Shown: positions 34,438 to 45,300 of the stretch, one piece after another | Numbering within the stretch: position 1 is the stretch's first letter | Layout: every line of letters starts with the position of its first letter | Source: Flagellimonas profundi | Lineage (GTDB): Bacteria; Bacteroidota; Bacteroidia; Flavobacteriales; Flavobacteriaceae | Direction: 5' to 3' | NCBI RefSeq assembly: GCF_017313275.1 | Contig: NZ_JAFLNM010000001.1 | Span: 496,001-560,000 of the forward strand | DNA length: 64,000 nt | The notes under the pieces: model-generated | What the model was told of the DNA's origin: nothing | The model's database searches: none | Seen by the model: the letters and a program-made list of their open reading frames with translations, nothing else | Position numbers and translations under genes: made by a program

Positions 34438-36747
34438 CTATTTATATAGCTCGACACGGGCATCATCAATTACTCCTTTCCAATTAAGACCAAACCCAAA
34501 ATCATAATTGTTTCCATTGGTATCTTTATATGGGTCCATGTCCCTTGGTACATCTTCAAACTGTGTTTCAACGGTCATCATGTCCTTCGGCATTTGAAAG
34601 GGTAATAATGCCGACGGTTCCACCTTGCCGGATATTATATCCATTAAAGCTTGATCTTGAACCCCCATATGGATCAATATGGCATCCGAAGCGGGTTCAA
34701 TTTCAGCAAAAACCAATGGCTTGGCTACTTTAACAATAACAATAACCGGTTTATCGCCCATTTTTCTTTTGGTATCGGTTACCAAGGCCATATCTGCAAT
34801 ATTTGCAGCTGTAATTGTTTTATCCTTGTAGGAACGATCGGTAACGTCCTCCAGGGGGCTTCCTGCCGCCAAGCTGCTTTCTCTGGCCTGGGTTGCCGTA
34901 TAAGGCCCATATTGTAGACTGATGGGTACATAGCCGTTACCTCCATTTTCTTTGTCTTTAATGTCGTAACCTACACCACCATTAGGATTTTGTACGCCTA
35001 CCAAGGCAAAATCAGCATCAGCAGGTTCTTCAACCACTTCAAAATATTTACTTACCACATCCATATTAAAGGGATGCTCTGTACGCTCTGGTGTGGCGAT
35101 TCCAAACCAATTCACTGCCGGTGCAACATAACGCTGGGGTACATAAACCTTTTTCTTGGACTCCATGGGCAATGTTTCTTGGCTGTTTTTAAGCATTACT
35201 ACAGACTTTAGCTGTGCATTGTAACCTGCCTGCATAAATTCAGCATTTCCCACAATTTGTTCTGTTTCCGAAACATCCAAATAGGGATTTTCAAAAAGAC
35301 CGGTTCTGAAAATATTTTTCAAAAGACGGACTGCAGATCTTTCAAAACGGTTGCGCATGTATTCCTCTCCATGTTCTTCGACCCCCAACTGATATGCTTC
35401 TATAACTGGTCCCATTTCGTTATTGCCTCCAAATTGATCACAACCGGCTTCAATAATTTTATAATGCCGCTCAGCTACGCTTAAATTTTCAACTCCCCAG
35501 GGTTTACCTCTAAATTCATAGACATTAGGGGCGTCGCTTGTAATTCCCCAATCGGTACATACCACACCATCGTACCCATATTTTTCACGTAGAAGGTCGG
35601 TTATTAAATATTTGTTGTAAGCATTGCCGACGTTTTCCCCATTTTTTGTGTCTTGATTATAGGAGATGGTATAGTAAGGCATTACCGCGGCAGCCATTTT
35701 GGTTGGTCCTTCCAGGTCAAAAGCACCTTCTATAAAAGGTTTTAGATGATCCTCAAGATTGTTTCCCGGATATACTGCATATGAGCCATATCCAAAGTGA
35801 GCATCACGGCCACCTTCTTCTGGGCCGCCGCCCGGCCAGTGTTTTACCATGGCATTCACACTTTCACTGCCCCAATCTCCATTTTCAGAGGCCTGGAAGC
35901 CTTCAACATATGCTCTTGCCATGTCTGCGGCGAGTTTTGGGTCTTCGCCCATAGTGCCATCGAAGCGCGACCAACGAGGTTCGGTGGCCAAATCAATCTG
36001 GGGAGAAAGTGCGGTGGCAATACCCAACGCTCTATACTCTTTAGAGGCAATTTTCCCAAATTCTTGCATTAAGGATGGATCAAAACTGGCGGCCAAACCT
36101 AGTGTGCTCGGCCACATGGAAATTTGACCACCTGCTCCGGCATTAAATTCTGCATAGGAGTCGCTACCATGCCTGGGGTCCGAACTGGTATTTATAGGTA
36201 TCCCCAAACCAATACCCTCTACCAATGCCTGTGCATTGTTGTTCCATTGTGCTGCAATGCCCGGTGATTCCACACTTGTAATCAGTACATGCCTAAGGTT
36301 GTCCTCTTGGAGGAACTTCATTTGTGCATCCGATAAATCGCTGGGCTCGGCACCACTTTCTGCATAGGGTTTTCCATTATAGGTCACAGGTCCAAAAAAG
36401 CTGTTTCCTCCTCCTGGAATGGATTGGTGCGCACTGTAAAGCATTAGACCAGCGATTTGTTCAACACTCATTTTTGAAGCAAGATCTTTTGCTCTGTCAT
36501 CTACAGCAAGTCGCCAATCTTCATAACTATCCAAAGAACCATTTTTGTTCAGGTCTTTAAAGGCCAATCGGTCTACGGTTAAAATGTTTACTTCAGAATT
36601 GGGACTGTACCCCAAGGATGCTCCATTTTCGTTATGAACCAGGTTGAAACCTTCTTTGCTTTCTTCGGTAAACTTAGGACCGCATCCCACAAATAGGGCA
36701 GCTATAAGCAAACTACTTATCCGGAGGGTATATGTTAAAGGTTGCAT
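34438..36747 (-). CDS. Glycoside hydrolase family 3 lipoprotein (exo-beta-glucosidase-like)
   Basis: 769 aa with a lipoprotein signal (LLIAALFVGCG). The GH3 N-terminal TIM barrel contains the catalytic-region motif KHWPGGGPEEGGRDAHF and the nucleophile candidate D399 in VVCTDWG. The alpha/beta C-terminal domain follows, with VMLKNSQETLP. Family members release glucose or xylose from beta-glycosides. It lies downstream of SusD on the same strand, but a terminator stands between them, so it may have separate or readthrough expression. Its exact glycan is not evident; a beta-glucan is a reasonable guess. Confidence 0.93.
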   Translation of the reverse strand: MQPLTYTLRISSLLIAALFVGCGPKFTEESKEGFNLVHNENGASLGYSPNSEVNILTVDRLAFKDLNKNGSLDSYEDWRLAVDDRAKDLASKMSVEQIAGLMLYSAHQSIPGGGNSFFGPVTYNGKPYAESGAEPSDLSDAQMKFLQEDNLRHVLITSVESPGIAAQWNNNAQALVEGIGLGIPINTSSDPRHGSDSYAEFNAGAGGQISMWPSTLGLAASFDPSLMQEFGKIASKEYRALGIATALSPQIDLATEPRWSRFDGTMGEDPKLAADMARAYVEGFQASENGDWGSESVNAMVKHWPGGGPEEGGRDAHFGYGSYAVYPGNNLEDHLKPFIEGAFDLEGPTKMAAAVMPYYTISYNQDTKNGENVGNAYNKYLITDLLREKYGYDGVVCTDWGITSDAPNVYEFRGKPWGVENLSVAERHYKIIEAGCDQFGGNNEMGPVIEAYQLGVEEHGEEYMRNRFERSAVRLLKNIFRTGLFENPYLDVSETEQIVGNAEFMQAGYNAQLKSVVMLKNSQETLPMESKKKVYVPQRYVAPAVNWFGIATPERTEHPFNMDVVSKYFEVVEEPADADFALVGVQNPNGGVGYDIKDKENGGNGYVPISLQYGPYTATQARESSLAAGSPLEDVTDRSYKDKTITAANIADMALVTDTKRKMGDKPVIVIVKVAKPLVFAEIEPASDAILIHMGVQDQALMDIISGKVEPSALLPFQMPKDMMTVETQFEDVPRDMDPYKDTNGNNYDFGFGLNWKGVIDDARVELYK

Positions 36748-36800
36748 AGTTTTGTTTTATTTATTGTTTTGAATTATTTAAAGGTAATCAAGCATTTTAT

Positions 36801-36835
36801 AAACAAAAAATGGCCTTGTATTGCTACAAGGCCAT
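36801..36835 (-). terminator. Intrinsic terminator between susD and GH3
   Basis: A perfect 11-bp stem ATGGCCTTGTA / TACAAGGCCAT with a TTGC loop is followed on the minus strand by TTTTTTGTTT. It limits but need not abolish readthrough from susCD into the GH3 gene. Confidence 0.85.
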
Positions 36836-36878
36836 AGGTACTAAACGAAAAACGCTTAACTAAACTCAATTAAACTAT

Positions 36879-38570
36879 TTAATACCCTGGATTTTGAGTA
36901 AGAACATTACCACTAAGGTCAATGGCTGTAACCGGAATTGGGAACAGGTCCATAAACGCTTGGTAATTTCTTACTTTGGAATCTAATGATGAAATGGTTC
37001 TGGTTTCATTGACAACATATGTGTTCAATACATCAACAGTTACGCCCCATCTTCTCAAATCGAACAAACGGTGACCTTCCATTCCTAATTCCAACCTTCT
37101 TTCAAACCTAACAGCTTTTCTTGCTTCATCAGCATTTGCAAAAGACCCATAAGGCTCGATTTGGTAGTTTGCAGCAGGGGCATCACCAGCTTCATTTAAT
37201 ACATATGAAGAATTTTTGGCTCTGTTCCTTACTTCGTTTACATAGTTTAGAGCTGTAGGTAAATCGCCGGTCTCAACTGCAGCTTCTGCAGCCATAAGCA
37301 ATACATCTGCATAACGCATTATAGCATAGTTAAGTCCTGAGTGCTGTTGTCCCCATGCCCCAGTTCCTTGACTGGCATCCAGTTCATCGGCCTGATACAT
37401 GTTCTTTGCAGCCAAATATGGACCTGAAATATCAGCATCTGTTGCACGAATCCATTCTTGACCAGGCATGATTCCAAATCCGTTGTAATCAATACCTCTA
37501 CGACCTACGGTATAGTCCAATCTAGGATCTAGTGGCCCAGTGTGTGGTGTGAAAGGATCATCAGTAGCAAGGTCTTGATCATTTGTAACATCTGTTTGGT
37601 TATATGTATCCAACAAAGGCAGACCAGTGCCATCTGTTTGGAAGGCATTTACCAAATCCTGGGTTGGTTGGTAAAAACCACAACAAGTGTTAATTGGTCC
37701 ACCACCTGGGAAGTTCAATGTTCCTCCTACGTTACCGTTTAAGGATTGTCCACCATCAGCTGCATATTGTACAGCAAAAATGGATTCTGCAGAGTTTTCA
37801 CCTGCAGCATTGAAATTGTCCACAAATTCAGCATTTAAGCTATATGGACCGTTGTTGATCACATCTTGAAACAATGTAAGGGCAGCACCCCAATTTGATT
37901 GGTAAAGCTGAGTTTTGCCCATAAAGGATTTAGCAGCCCAAGAAGTTGGTCTTCCTGCTTCTGATTGAGAAGGAGGCAAATTATCGATGGCATATTGGAA
38001 ATCTGCTTCAACTTGACTCCAGATAGCACCAGAGTTTGGTTGATTGAATTCAACATTGGCGTAGTTCTCCTCAGAAATATATGCAGGATTTCCAAACATT
38101 TTCTGAAGCTCAAAGTTAAAGTATCCTCTTAGAAAACGAGCCTCTGCCAATTGAGCTGAGAAATCACCTTCTTCTATGGTACCTATCAACGAGATTACCG
38201 CATTGGCACGGTTTACACCTGCATATAAAGACATCCATTTACCTAAAATGTAAGGGTTACTGGTTTGAATGTCATAAGTTTCCAACTGGAACAATTCAAC
38301 TTGATCCCCATCAGTACTACCTTTGTGGGCATCATCTGACATTGCATCACACCACCAATTATCTGGAGAAATGGCAAATCCATTACCCAATTGGTTCAAT
38401 CGTACACCGTCTAGAGCAGAATAGGCACCTGTCAATAAAAGATTTACTCCGGTTTCATTGGCTGTTGCCTCTTCGGACAAAACACCAATGGGAGACTGCT
38501 CTGTAAAATCATCTTTACAAGAAAATGCAGTACCTACTAGTATAGCAATAATAAATATTCTCTTAATCAT
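36879..38570 (-). CDS. SusD/RagB family glycan-binding lipoprotein
   Basis: 563 aa with a lipoprotein signal (FIIAILVGTAFSCKDDF). The SusD fold is seen in the N-terminal TPR-like helices (LLLTGAYSALDGVRLN; WMSLYAGVNRANAVI; AEARFLRGYFNFEL) and in the C-terminal MRYADVLLMAAEAAVETG and AVRFERRLELGMEGHRLFDLRRWG. It sits on the outer-membrane face and caps the SusC barrel to deliver oligosaccharide or peptide ligands. It starts 6 nt after the SusC stop and is co-transcribed. Confidence 0.97.
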   Translation of the reverse strand: MIKRIFIIAILVGTAFSCKDDFTEQSPIGVLSEEATANETGVNLLLTGAYSALDGVRLNQLGNGFAISPDNWWCDAMSDDAHKGSTDGDQVELFQLETYDIQTSNPYILGKWMSLYAGVNRANAVISLIGTIEEGDFSAQLAEARFLRGYFNFELQKMFGNPAYISEENYANVEFNQPNSGAIWSQVEADFQYAIDNLPPSQSEAGRPTSWAAKSFMGKTQLYQSNWGAALTLFQDVINNGPYSLNAEFVDNFNAAGENSAESIFAVQYAADGGQSLNGNVGGTLNFPGGGPINTCCGFYQPTQDLVNAFQTDGTGLPLLDTYNQTDVTNDQDLATDDPFTPHTGPLDPRLDYTVGRRGIDYNGFGIMPGQEWIRATDADISGPYLAAKNMYQADELDASQGTGAWGQQHSGLNYAIMRYADVLLMAAEAAVETGDLPTALNYVNEVRNRAKNSSYVLNEAGDAPAANYQIEPYGSFANADEARKAVRFERRLELGMEGHRLFDLRRWGVTVDVLNTYVVNETRTISSLDSKVRNYQAFMDLFPIPVTAIDLSGNVLTQNPGY

Positions 38571-38576
38571 TTTTTT

Positions 38577-41500
38577 TTAGAATTTTAAGTTAACGCCAAA
38601 CGTATAAACTTGCGCCAAGGGATATGGAGCTGTATCAATCCCCTGGGTAAGGTTGTCCGCTGATCCACCAGCAACAAGAATTGGAATTTCAGGATCCATT
38701 CCGCTGTAATCCGTGATGGTGAACAGGTTGGAAGCTTGTAGATAGAGTCTTATCTGATTCATACCCAATTTGTCCAAGATAGTATCTGGAAGTGTGTATC
38801 CTATTTGAAGGTTTTTCAACCTTAGATAGGAAGCATCTTCCACAAAATAAGAGTTCGGGCTTGTCTCACGGTTAACAACAGATGTTCCAAGGGCTGGAAG
38901 TGTGCCATCCGTATTTTGTGGCGACCAGGAATCCAATACTCGTGAACTTCTGTTACCAAAGAAGAACGTTGGGAAATCCGTAAAGATTTTGGAATAGTTG
39001 TACACATCTCTTCCTTGAACTCCTGAGAAGAATGCAGATAGATCCCAATTTTTATACCCTAGATTAAGGTTAATACCGTAAGTGAAATCGGGGTGTGGAG
39101 AACCAATTTTAGTTCTATCCTCATCATTGATCACCCCATCATCATTAACATCTCTATATTTGAAACGTCCCACACCATCGGCATTATTTTCAAATTGCTG
39201 GTCTGGAGACGAGCCCACTTCTGACTCGTCCTGGAAGATACCGATCACATCAAAACCGTAAAAGTAAGAAATAGGTTCACCTACTTCGGTAACGGTAATG
39301 GCACCGCCCCTAAATCCAGGATTTCCGAATTGTTGGTTATAAATCAGGTCCGTAACCTCATTTTTATAAGAGGAAACATTTACATCGACACCATAGGAGA
39401 ATCCGGAATCTGTTTGGTCTCTATAGCCAATGGCCAAATCAAAACCTTTGTTCTCGATACTTCCCAAGTTTACAAACGGAGCATTGGCATCAGGAGCTGT
39501 TGTACTGATCAACTGTAGATCCTGCGCAATCAAATCCTCTGTTGTAATTTTAAACAATTCAAATTCTACGCTCAGCTTATTATCCATAAAGCCCAATTCA
39601 ACACCAGCGTTGCTTGTTTGAGAGGTTTCCCATCTCAAGTTTGGATTACCAATCGCGGATACGATCGCACCTGTTGAAGGAGAACCTGAACCGTTAAAGG
39701 CATAGTTGGATTGTGCAACATCAATACCAGCTTGTGTAAGTGTTGGACCAACCACCGGTACTTGTTGGTTACCCAACTCACCGTAAGAAGCTTTGAACTT
39801 AACACGATTTAACCAGCTTGAATCAAACCAATCTTCTTCACTCAACAACCAACCTGCACTAACGGCTGGGAACGTATCACTTTGATTATCTCCCAAGAAG
39901 TTTGAGGATGTATCTCTACGTAATGTAGCAGTCAAATAATATTTGTTGTCGAAAGAATAGTTGACACTTCCAAAAACGGAGAACAGTGAAGTGGTGTTAT
40001 CACCAGAACCTACAATAGGATCTCCTGTACCGGTACTAGGAAGGTAATAATCCGGAGTTTCAAACAAGAAGTCTGTTACTGTTACAGATTTGAACTTACT
40101 TCTATTTTCAACTGCTTCTAGACCAACAAGTGCATTAACATTGTGCTTGCCATAGGTTTTGTTGAAGTTTAAAGTATTGGTCCAAATCCAACTAAAGCTA
40201 TCGGTATCCGACTCTGTCAAAGAGTTTGATGATCTTGCTTCCGAATGCTCAGGATTGGTCGGCAAGAAAGCTCTTGTGCTCAAAAGCTCTGCATCTCCAC
40301 CAATGGAGGATTTTAACGTAAGTCCATCTACGATTTGATAGGTTGCATAGATGTCACCCAAAATCCTGAAAGTCTTATAAAAGTTGTCACCAGCTCTTCT
40401 AAGATCTGCAACTGGGTTGGTAGGGTTCGAAAGGTCCAATGCATTGGAGTAAGTTCCCGCAAAGTTTCCAGCGTCCGTGTAAGCAGGCAATAGAGGGGAA
40501 TTCCTCATAGCCAACATAAGGGGGCTACCACCAAGACTTGTGTTTGGATTTTTTGGAGCACTACTGTTGGCAAAAGACACGTTTAAATGTTGTCCTACCC
40601 TTACTTTTTCACCAATCTTAAATTCAGAGTTCACCCTGGTAAGACCCCTTTTAAAAGAGGACTCCAATTGGATACCCTGACGATTCAAGTAAGAAGCGGT
40701 CATGGAGTACTTTGCAGCTGCGTTACCATTTTCCATACGCAAGGAAACGTTTTGTGTCGGTGCGCTTCTAAAAATGTCATCAAACCATGAACCACCTGAT
40801 CTTGCAGTAACTGGTTCTGGCGCTCCTAAAATGGTTGCTGGTACAACTGGAGAAGCTCCGTCACCATATTGCGCGTGTGTTGGAGTTTGACCTACGTTGT
40901 TGAAACTATCCCAAAACATTTGGGCGTGTTGTTGTGGGTTTAAAAGACCTGGAAGGTTGGCTGCTCTGGAAAAACCAGTGTACATATCTAAAGATACTTC
41001 AGCTGATTCCATATTGTAGCCCCCGTTTTTAGTGGTTACAATAACAACACCATTGGATGCCCTTGCACCATATATTGATGCTGCACCATCTTTCAATACG
41101 TTCATCTGAAGGATGTCCGCTGGGTCAATGGCATTTAAAATGGAACCATCTGTGGTCTGCACCCCATCAATAATGAAAAGCGGGTCGTTACCGTTAGTGG
41201 AACCAAAACCACGAATACGAATGGTAGGTGAGGACCCTGGAACCCCTGAGTTTATTAGGGATACACCGGTAACCCTACCTTCCAAGGCTTCTGCGGCATT
41301 CACAATTGGTGCTTTGGTCGCTTCGGAAAGGTCTACGGAAGCAACGGAACCTGTAAGGTCACCTCTTGTTTGCGTAGAATACCCGAGTACCACCACTTCG
41401 TCAAGCTGACTGGCGTCTTCCGTAAGCGAAACATCGATTACAGATCTGCCATTGATAGCCACTTCTTGTGTTGAGAATCCAACATAACTGAAGACCAAAG

Positions 41501-41777
41501 TGGCATTTCCATCTGCGCTAATGGTGTAATTACCGTCGAAATCTGTTTGTGTTCCGTTGGTAGTACCTTGCACCAATACATTGGCACCGATCAATGGTTC
41601 CCCATTTTGATCGGTTACTGTACCGGTAACTTGTAATTGGTCTGGACTCTGAGTGAAATCCAATGGATTTTCATGGGCTCTAATTACTGTGCTACTGAAG
41701 AGCATCAATAATAAACCTAGAGCAAAAGATAGACATGGCCTTCCATGTTTGGGCCATGAACAACTGTTTTCAATCAT
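38577..41777 (-). CDS. SusC/RagA family TonB-dependent outer-membrane transporter
   Basis: 1066 aa. A signal segment (residues about 15-35) precedes a carboxypeptidase-D-regulatory-like domain (VTGTVTDQNGEPLIGANVLV). Then come the TonB box LDEVVVLGYSTQ, a plug domain with APIVNAAEALEGRVTGV and GASSIYGARASNGVV-like residues, and a large beta-barrel ending in an aromatic C-terminus (YTFGVNLKF). It imports the glycan captured by SusD, driven by TonB. It is the first gene of a SusC-SusD pair and faces a 551-bp divergent control region with a LacI-type palindrome. Confidence 0.97.
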   Translation of the reverse strand: MIENSCSWPKHGRPCLSFALGLLLMLFSSTVIRAHENPLDFTQSPDQLQVTGTVTDQNGEPLIGANVLVQGTTNGTQTDFDGNYTISADGNATLVFSYVGFSTQEVAINGRSVIDVSLTEDASQLDEVVVLGYSTQTRGDLTGSVASVDLSEATKAPIVNAAEALEGRVTGVSLINSGVPGSSPTIRIRGFGSTNGNDPLFIIDGVQTTDGSILNAIDPADILQMNVLKDGAASIYGARASNGVVIVTTKNGGYNMESAEVSLDMYTGFSRAANLPGLLNPQQHAQMFWDSFNNVGQTPTHAQYGDGASPVVPATILGAPEPVTARSGGSWFDDIFRSAPTQNVSLRMENGNAAAKYSMTASYLNRQGIQLESSFKRGLTRVNSEFKIGEKVRVGQHLNVSFANSSAPKNPNTSLGGSPLMLAMRNSPLLPAYTDAGNFAGTYSNALDLSNPTNPVADLRRAGDNFYKTFRILGDIYATYQIVDGLTLKSSIGGDAELLSTRAFLPTNPEHSEARSSNSLTESDTDSFSWIWTNTLNFNKTYGKHNVNALVGLEAVENRSKFKSVTVTDFLFETPDYYLPSTGTGDPIVGSGDNTTSLFSVFGSVNYSFDNKYYLTATLRRDTSSNFLGDNQSDTFPAVSAGWLLSEEDWFDSSWLNRVKFKASYGELGNQQVPVVGPTLTQAGIDVAQSNYAFNGSGSPSTGAIVSAIGNPNLRWETSQTSNAGVELGFMDNKLSVEFELFKITTEDLIAQDLQLISTTAPDANAPFVNLGSIENKGFDLAIGYRDQTDSGFSYGVDVNVSSYKNEVTDLIYNQQFGNPGFRGGAITVTEVGEPISYFYGFDVIGIFQDESEVGSSPDQQFENNADGVGRFKYRDVNDDGVINDEDRTKIGSPHPDFTYGINLNLGYKNWDLSAFFSGVQGRDVYNYSKIFTDFPTFFFGNRSSRVLDSWSPQNTDGTLPALGTSVVNRETSPNSYFVEDASYLRLKNLQIGYTLPDTILDKLGMNQIRLYLQASNLFTITDYSGMDPEIPILVAGGSADNLTQGIDTAPYPLAQVYTFGVNLKF

Positions 41778-41809
41778 AATTGTTGTGGTTTGTCTAGTTA
41801 GTTAATACG

Positions 41810-41833
41810 TACAAGATTTAAATACAAGATTTA
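41810..41833 (-). repeat. Direct repeat upstream of susC
   Basis: TACAAGATTTA occurs at 41810-41820 and again at 41823-41833, a 13-bp period (slightly more than one helical turn), 33-56 nt before the susC start. It may bind a regulator or form part of the promoter. Confidence 0.4.
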
Positions 41834-41996
41834 ATTTAAATAGTTAAAATTTAAGTTAATTTTTTATGAGAACAATGGAATAATGTTAAAAAAACACTAC
41901 ACCTATCAATGCAAATTAAAACATTATTTTCTCGAAAAAACAAATTGACAACTAGATTTTTGTTATATCCATAAAATCAAAGGTATATATTATGGT

Positions 41997-42016
41997 TTTC
42001 GCAAACGTTTTCGAAA
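41997..42016. promoter_or_regulatory. Candidate LacI/GalR-family operator
   Basis: A 20-bp inverted repeat whose arms TTTCGCAAAC and GTTTTCGAAA match at nine of ten positions around a central CG. The core CGCAAACGTTTTCG matches the established PurR/LacI-family operator pattern. It lies about 220 bp upstream of susC and 312 bp upstream of the VCBS gene. No LacI-family gene is seen in this window. Confidence 0.5.
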
Positions 42017-42328
42017 GTAAACGATTTAGGTGAAGAGATAATCAATAAAATCAATTAAGATTTGCTTAACAATTCCTTAACAGTTGGGTTTTAAAGGTTT
42101 TGCGCTTGTTCGGAGTGAAAACAAAAGCGTTGGATTTTAGGGAAAACTTTTGTTGTTAATAACAAATAGGATGAAAAAAGTGATTTTTTCAAAAAAAATA
42201 AAAATGATGTAAAAAGCTCAAGAATTTATAATATTGCGGTATCGATAACGGTAAAATAAGTTTTTTGTCATATTGTCAAAAAGCAATTATCGATTATCTC
42301 AACCCAACAATAAAGCATGCCTTAACCA

Positions 42329-45300
42329 ATGAAGATATCCAGAACATTACTCCCTTTACTTTTTTTACTCGTTGTTTCTTGTGGTAAAAAGGAGGATAAC
42401 AAACATTTATTTGAATTACTGGAACCCAATACCACCCATGTAGACTTTAACAATCGATTGGTGGAATCCGACACCATGAACATTGTTGGCTTTGAATATA
42501 TGTACAATGGTGCTGGAGTTGGTGTGGGAGACGTTAATAATGATGGATTGAAGGATCTTTATTTTACCGGTAACCAAGTTCCGGATAAGCTCTATATTAA
42601 TAAAGGCAATTTTGTATTTGACGATATTAGTGAGTCTGCCAATATTGTTACTACCGGCTGGTCCAATGGGGTGACGATGGCGGACATTAACGAAGATGGA
42701 TTATTGGATATTTATGTCAGTCGGGGCGGGACCCGTGAATGGCCAAGGGAAGATTGGGCCAATAGAATGTTTGTGAACAATGGAGATGGCACTTTTACCG
42801 ATAGGGCAAAAGAATACGGGATCGCCGATACCGGATACAGTGTGCAAGCTGTTTTTTTTGACTACGATAAGGATGGAGACCGCGATTTATATGTTCTTAC
42901 CAATGCCTTGGTAGATTACAACAGAAATACTTCCAAATACAAGACCAGCGACGGTAGTGCAGATAGTAACGATCGGTTGTACAGAAATAATGGGGATGGC
43001 ACTTTCACCAACATTTCATTGGATGCTGGTATTACTATGGAAGGTTTTGGTCTCGGCGTTTCTGTTTGCGACATAAATAAAGATGGATGGTTGGACCTTT
43101 ATATTTCCAATGACTTTCTTACCGACGATCTTTTGTTCATAAATAACCAAGATGGAACCTTCACCGACCAGCTCACCACTTATTTTAGGCATTTGAGCTA
43201 TAATGGTATGGGTAACGATGTAGGTGACTTGAACAACGATGGTAACCCTGAACTTTTTACGGTGGATATGTTCCCCAACAGTAACGAAAGGATAAAACAG
43301 ACCATGATGAAACCTAGTCTGGATGTTTTCTCCCATAATATTAATATTGGATATGCCCCACAATACGTTAGGAATACCCTGCAGTTGAACAACGGGAACC
43401 AAACCTTTAGTGAAATAGGACAGTTCAGTGGCATTTATAATACCGATTGGAGTTGGGCCCCTTTAATTGCCGATTTTGATAACGATGGCCTCAACGATAT
43501 TTTTATAACAAACGGTTACAGACGGGACATTACCAATTTGGATTATCAATCCTACACCCAAAGACCGGCCAAATACCAAACAGAAGATGAGTTGGTTCAA
43601 GGGGAACTGGAAAGGGTAAGCAACCTTCCGGAAGTAAAACTTTCCAATTATATCTATAAGAACAATGGTGACCTGACCTTTACGGACAAGATTGAGGAAT
43701 GGGGGTTGGAAAAACCACTTTACTCCAATGGAGCTGCCTTTGCAGATTTGGATAACGATGGTGACCTAGATCTTGTCATCAATAATATTGACGACCCTGC
43801 GAGCATTTATAAAAACAATACCATAGAATTCTCAACTCCTGAAAACCAATCGTTTTTCTTGAATCTTGATCTTAAAGGAGAAGAAAACGAAGATGTAACC
43901 GGGACAGAGGTCCGAATTTATCATGATGGTAAATCCCAGTATAAGTTGGCGTCCACTGTTAGGGGATATCTGTCTACCATGGATGCTGAAATGCATTTTG
44001 GACTTGGTAATTCAGAAAAGATAGATTCCTTGGTGGTAACATGGTCCAATGGAAATTCAGAGATCCTTTATAATGTAGAGGCAAATCAAAAATTGACCTT
44101 GGACATTAACGATGCCGAACCTACTGATAAAGAGGGCAGCTCAAAAAATTCTCCAAAATTGTTCCGAGAGATCATACAGGAAATGGGTATCGATTACAAA
44201 CATGTGGAAGATGATTTTGATGAGTTCAAATTACAGACCACTTTACTTAAAATGAACACCAACTTAGGACCGGGAATCGCTGTTGGTGATATCAACGGGG
44301 ACTCCTTGGAAGATTTTTATATCGGTGGTACTAAGGAAAAACCAGGAAAGCTCTATATGCAGGTCAACGGTGGCAAATTTGAGGAAAAATCCATAGCATG
44401 TGGAGGTTTAAGAGAAGATATGGGGGTGGTTTTTGCCGATTTGGACAACGATGGTGATCTGGACCTTTTATCCATAGATGGAGGAGGCATTGAGGAAATG
44501 GCACGTCAAGATTATACCGACGTAATTTATTATAACGAAGGCGATGGAAATTTTACCTGCAGTAATATTTTGACCAGAAAATCTAGGGGTTCCACGGCGG
44601 AGTTGGCAGATTTTGACAATGATGGAGACCTCGACATCTTTGTAGGGGGTAGGGTTATCAATGGTTTTTATCCCAAAAGTCCAAAAAGTTACCTGCTTAG
44701 AAATGACCCTGATGGATTCAAGGACATTAGCTTGGAAGCATTTGATACCCAAGAAATGGGAATGGTGAGCGATGCCATTTGGACCGATTTTGACAACGAT
44801 GGACAATTCGACCTGATTTTGGTAGGTGAGTTTATGGAGGTTACTTTCTTAAAGAACGATAAGGGTAAATTCAATAATATTACCAAGGATACCGGTTTGG
44901 AATATACCAACGGCTGGTGGAACAGTATTGCTTCGGGAGATTTCGATTCCGATGGCGATATGGATTATGTGGTCGGGAATTTTGGCTTGAACAGTGATTT
45001 TAAATGTTCTCCGGAGCAGCCCTTGACCATCTATACCAAAGATGTGGATGGAAATGGAACAATAGACCCTCTGATCAGTTGTTATCGAGAAGGTAAAGAG
45101 CATCTGATCCATACAAGGGATATTTTGGTGGATCAGATCAGTGCCATGAAAGGCAAATTCAAGGATTATGAATCGTATGCAAGGGCAGATTTTGATGATG
45201 TAAAGGAAGCCGCAGGATTAAAGGACGCAGGTCAATTGAAAGTCTATGATTTTGCTTCCAGTTACATTGAAAATTTGGGTAATGGCAAGTTTACAATGAC

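Larger units (their letters stand above)
41778..42328. promoter_or_regulatory. 551-bp divergent control region between susC and the VCBS/ASPIC gene
   Basis: No coding frame is supported here. The region is A/T-rich and holds an 11-bp direct repeat near susC, a 20-bp LacI-type palindrome in the middle, and two ATCGAT-centred elements near the VCBS start (TATCGATAA at about 42239 and TTATCGATTA at 42288-42297). It must contain both divergent promoters. Confidence 0.7.
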
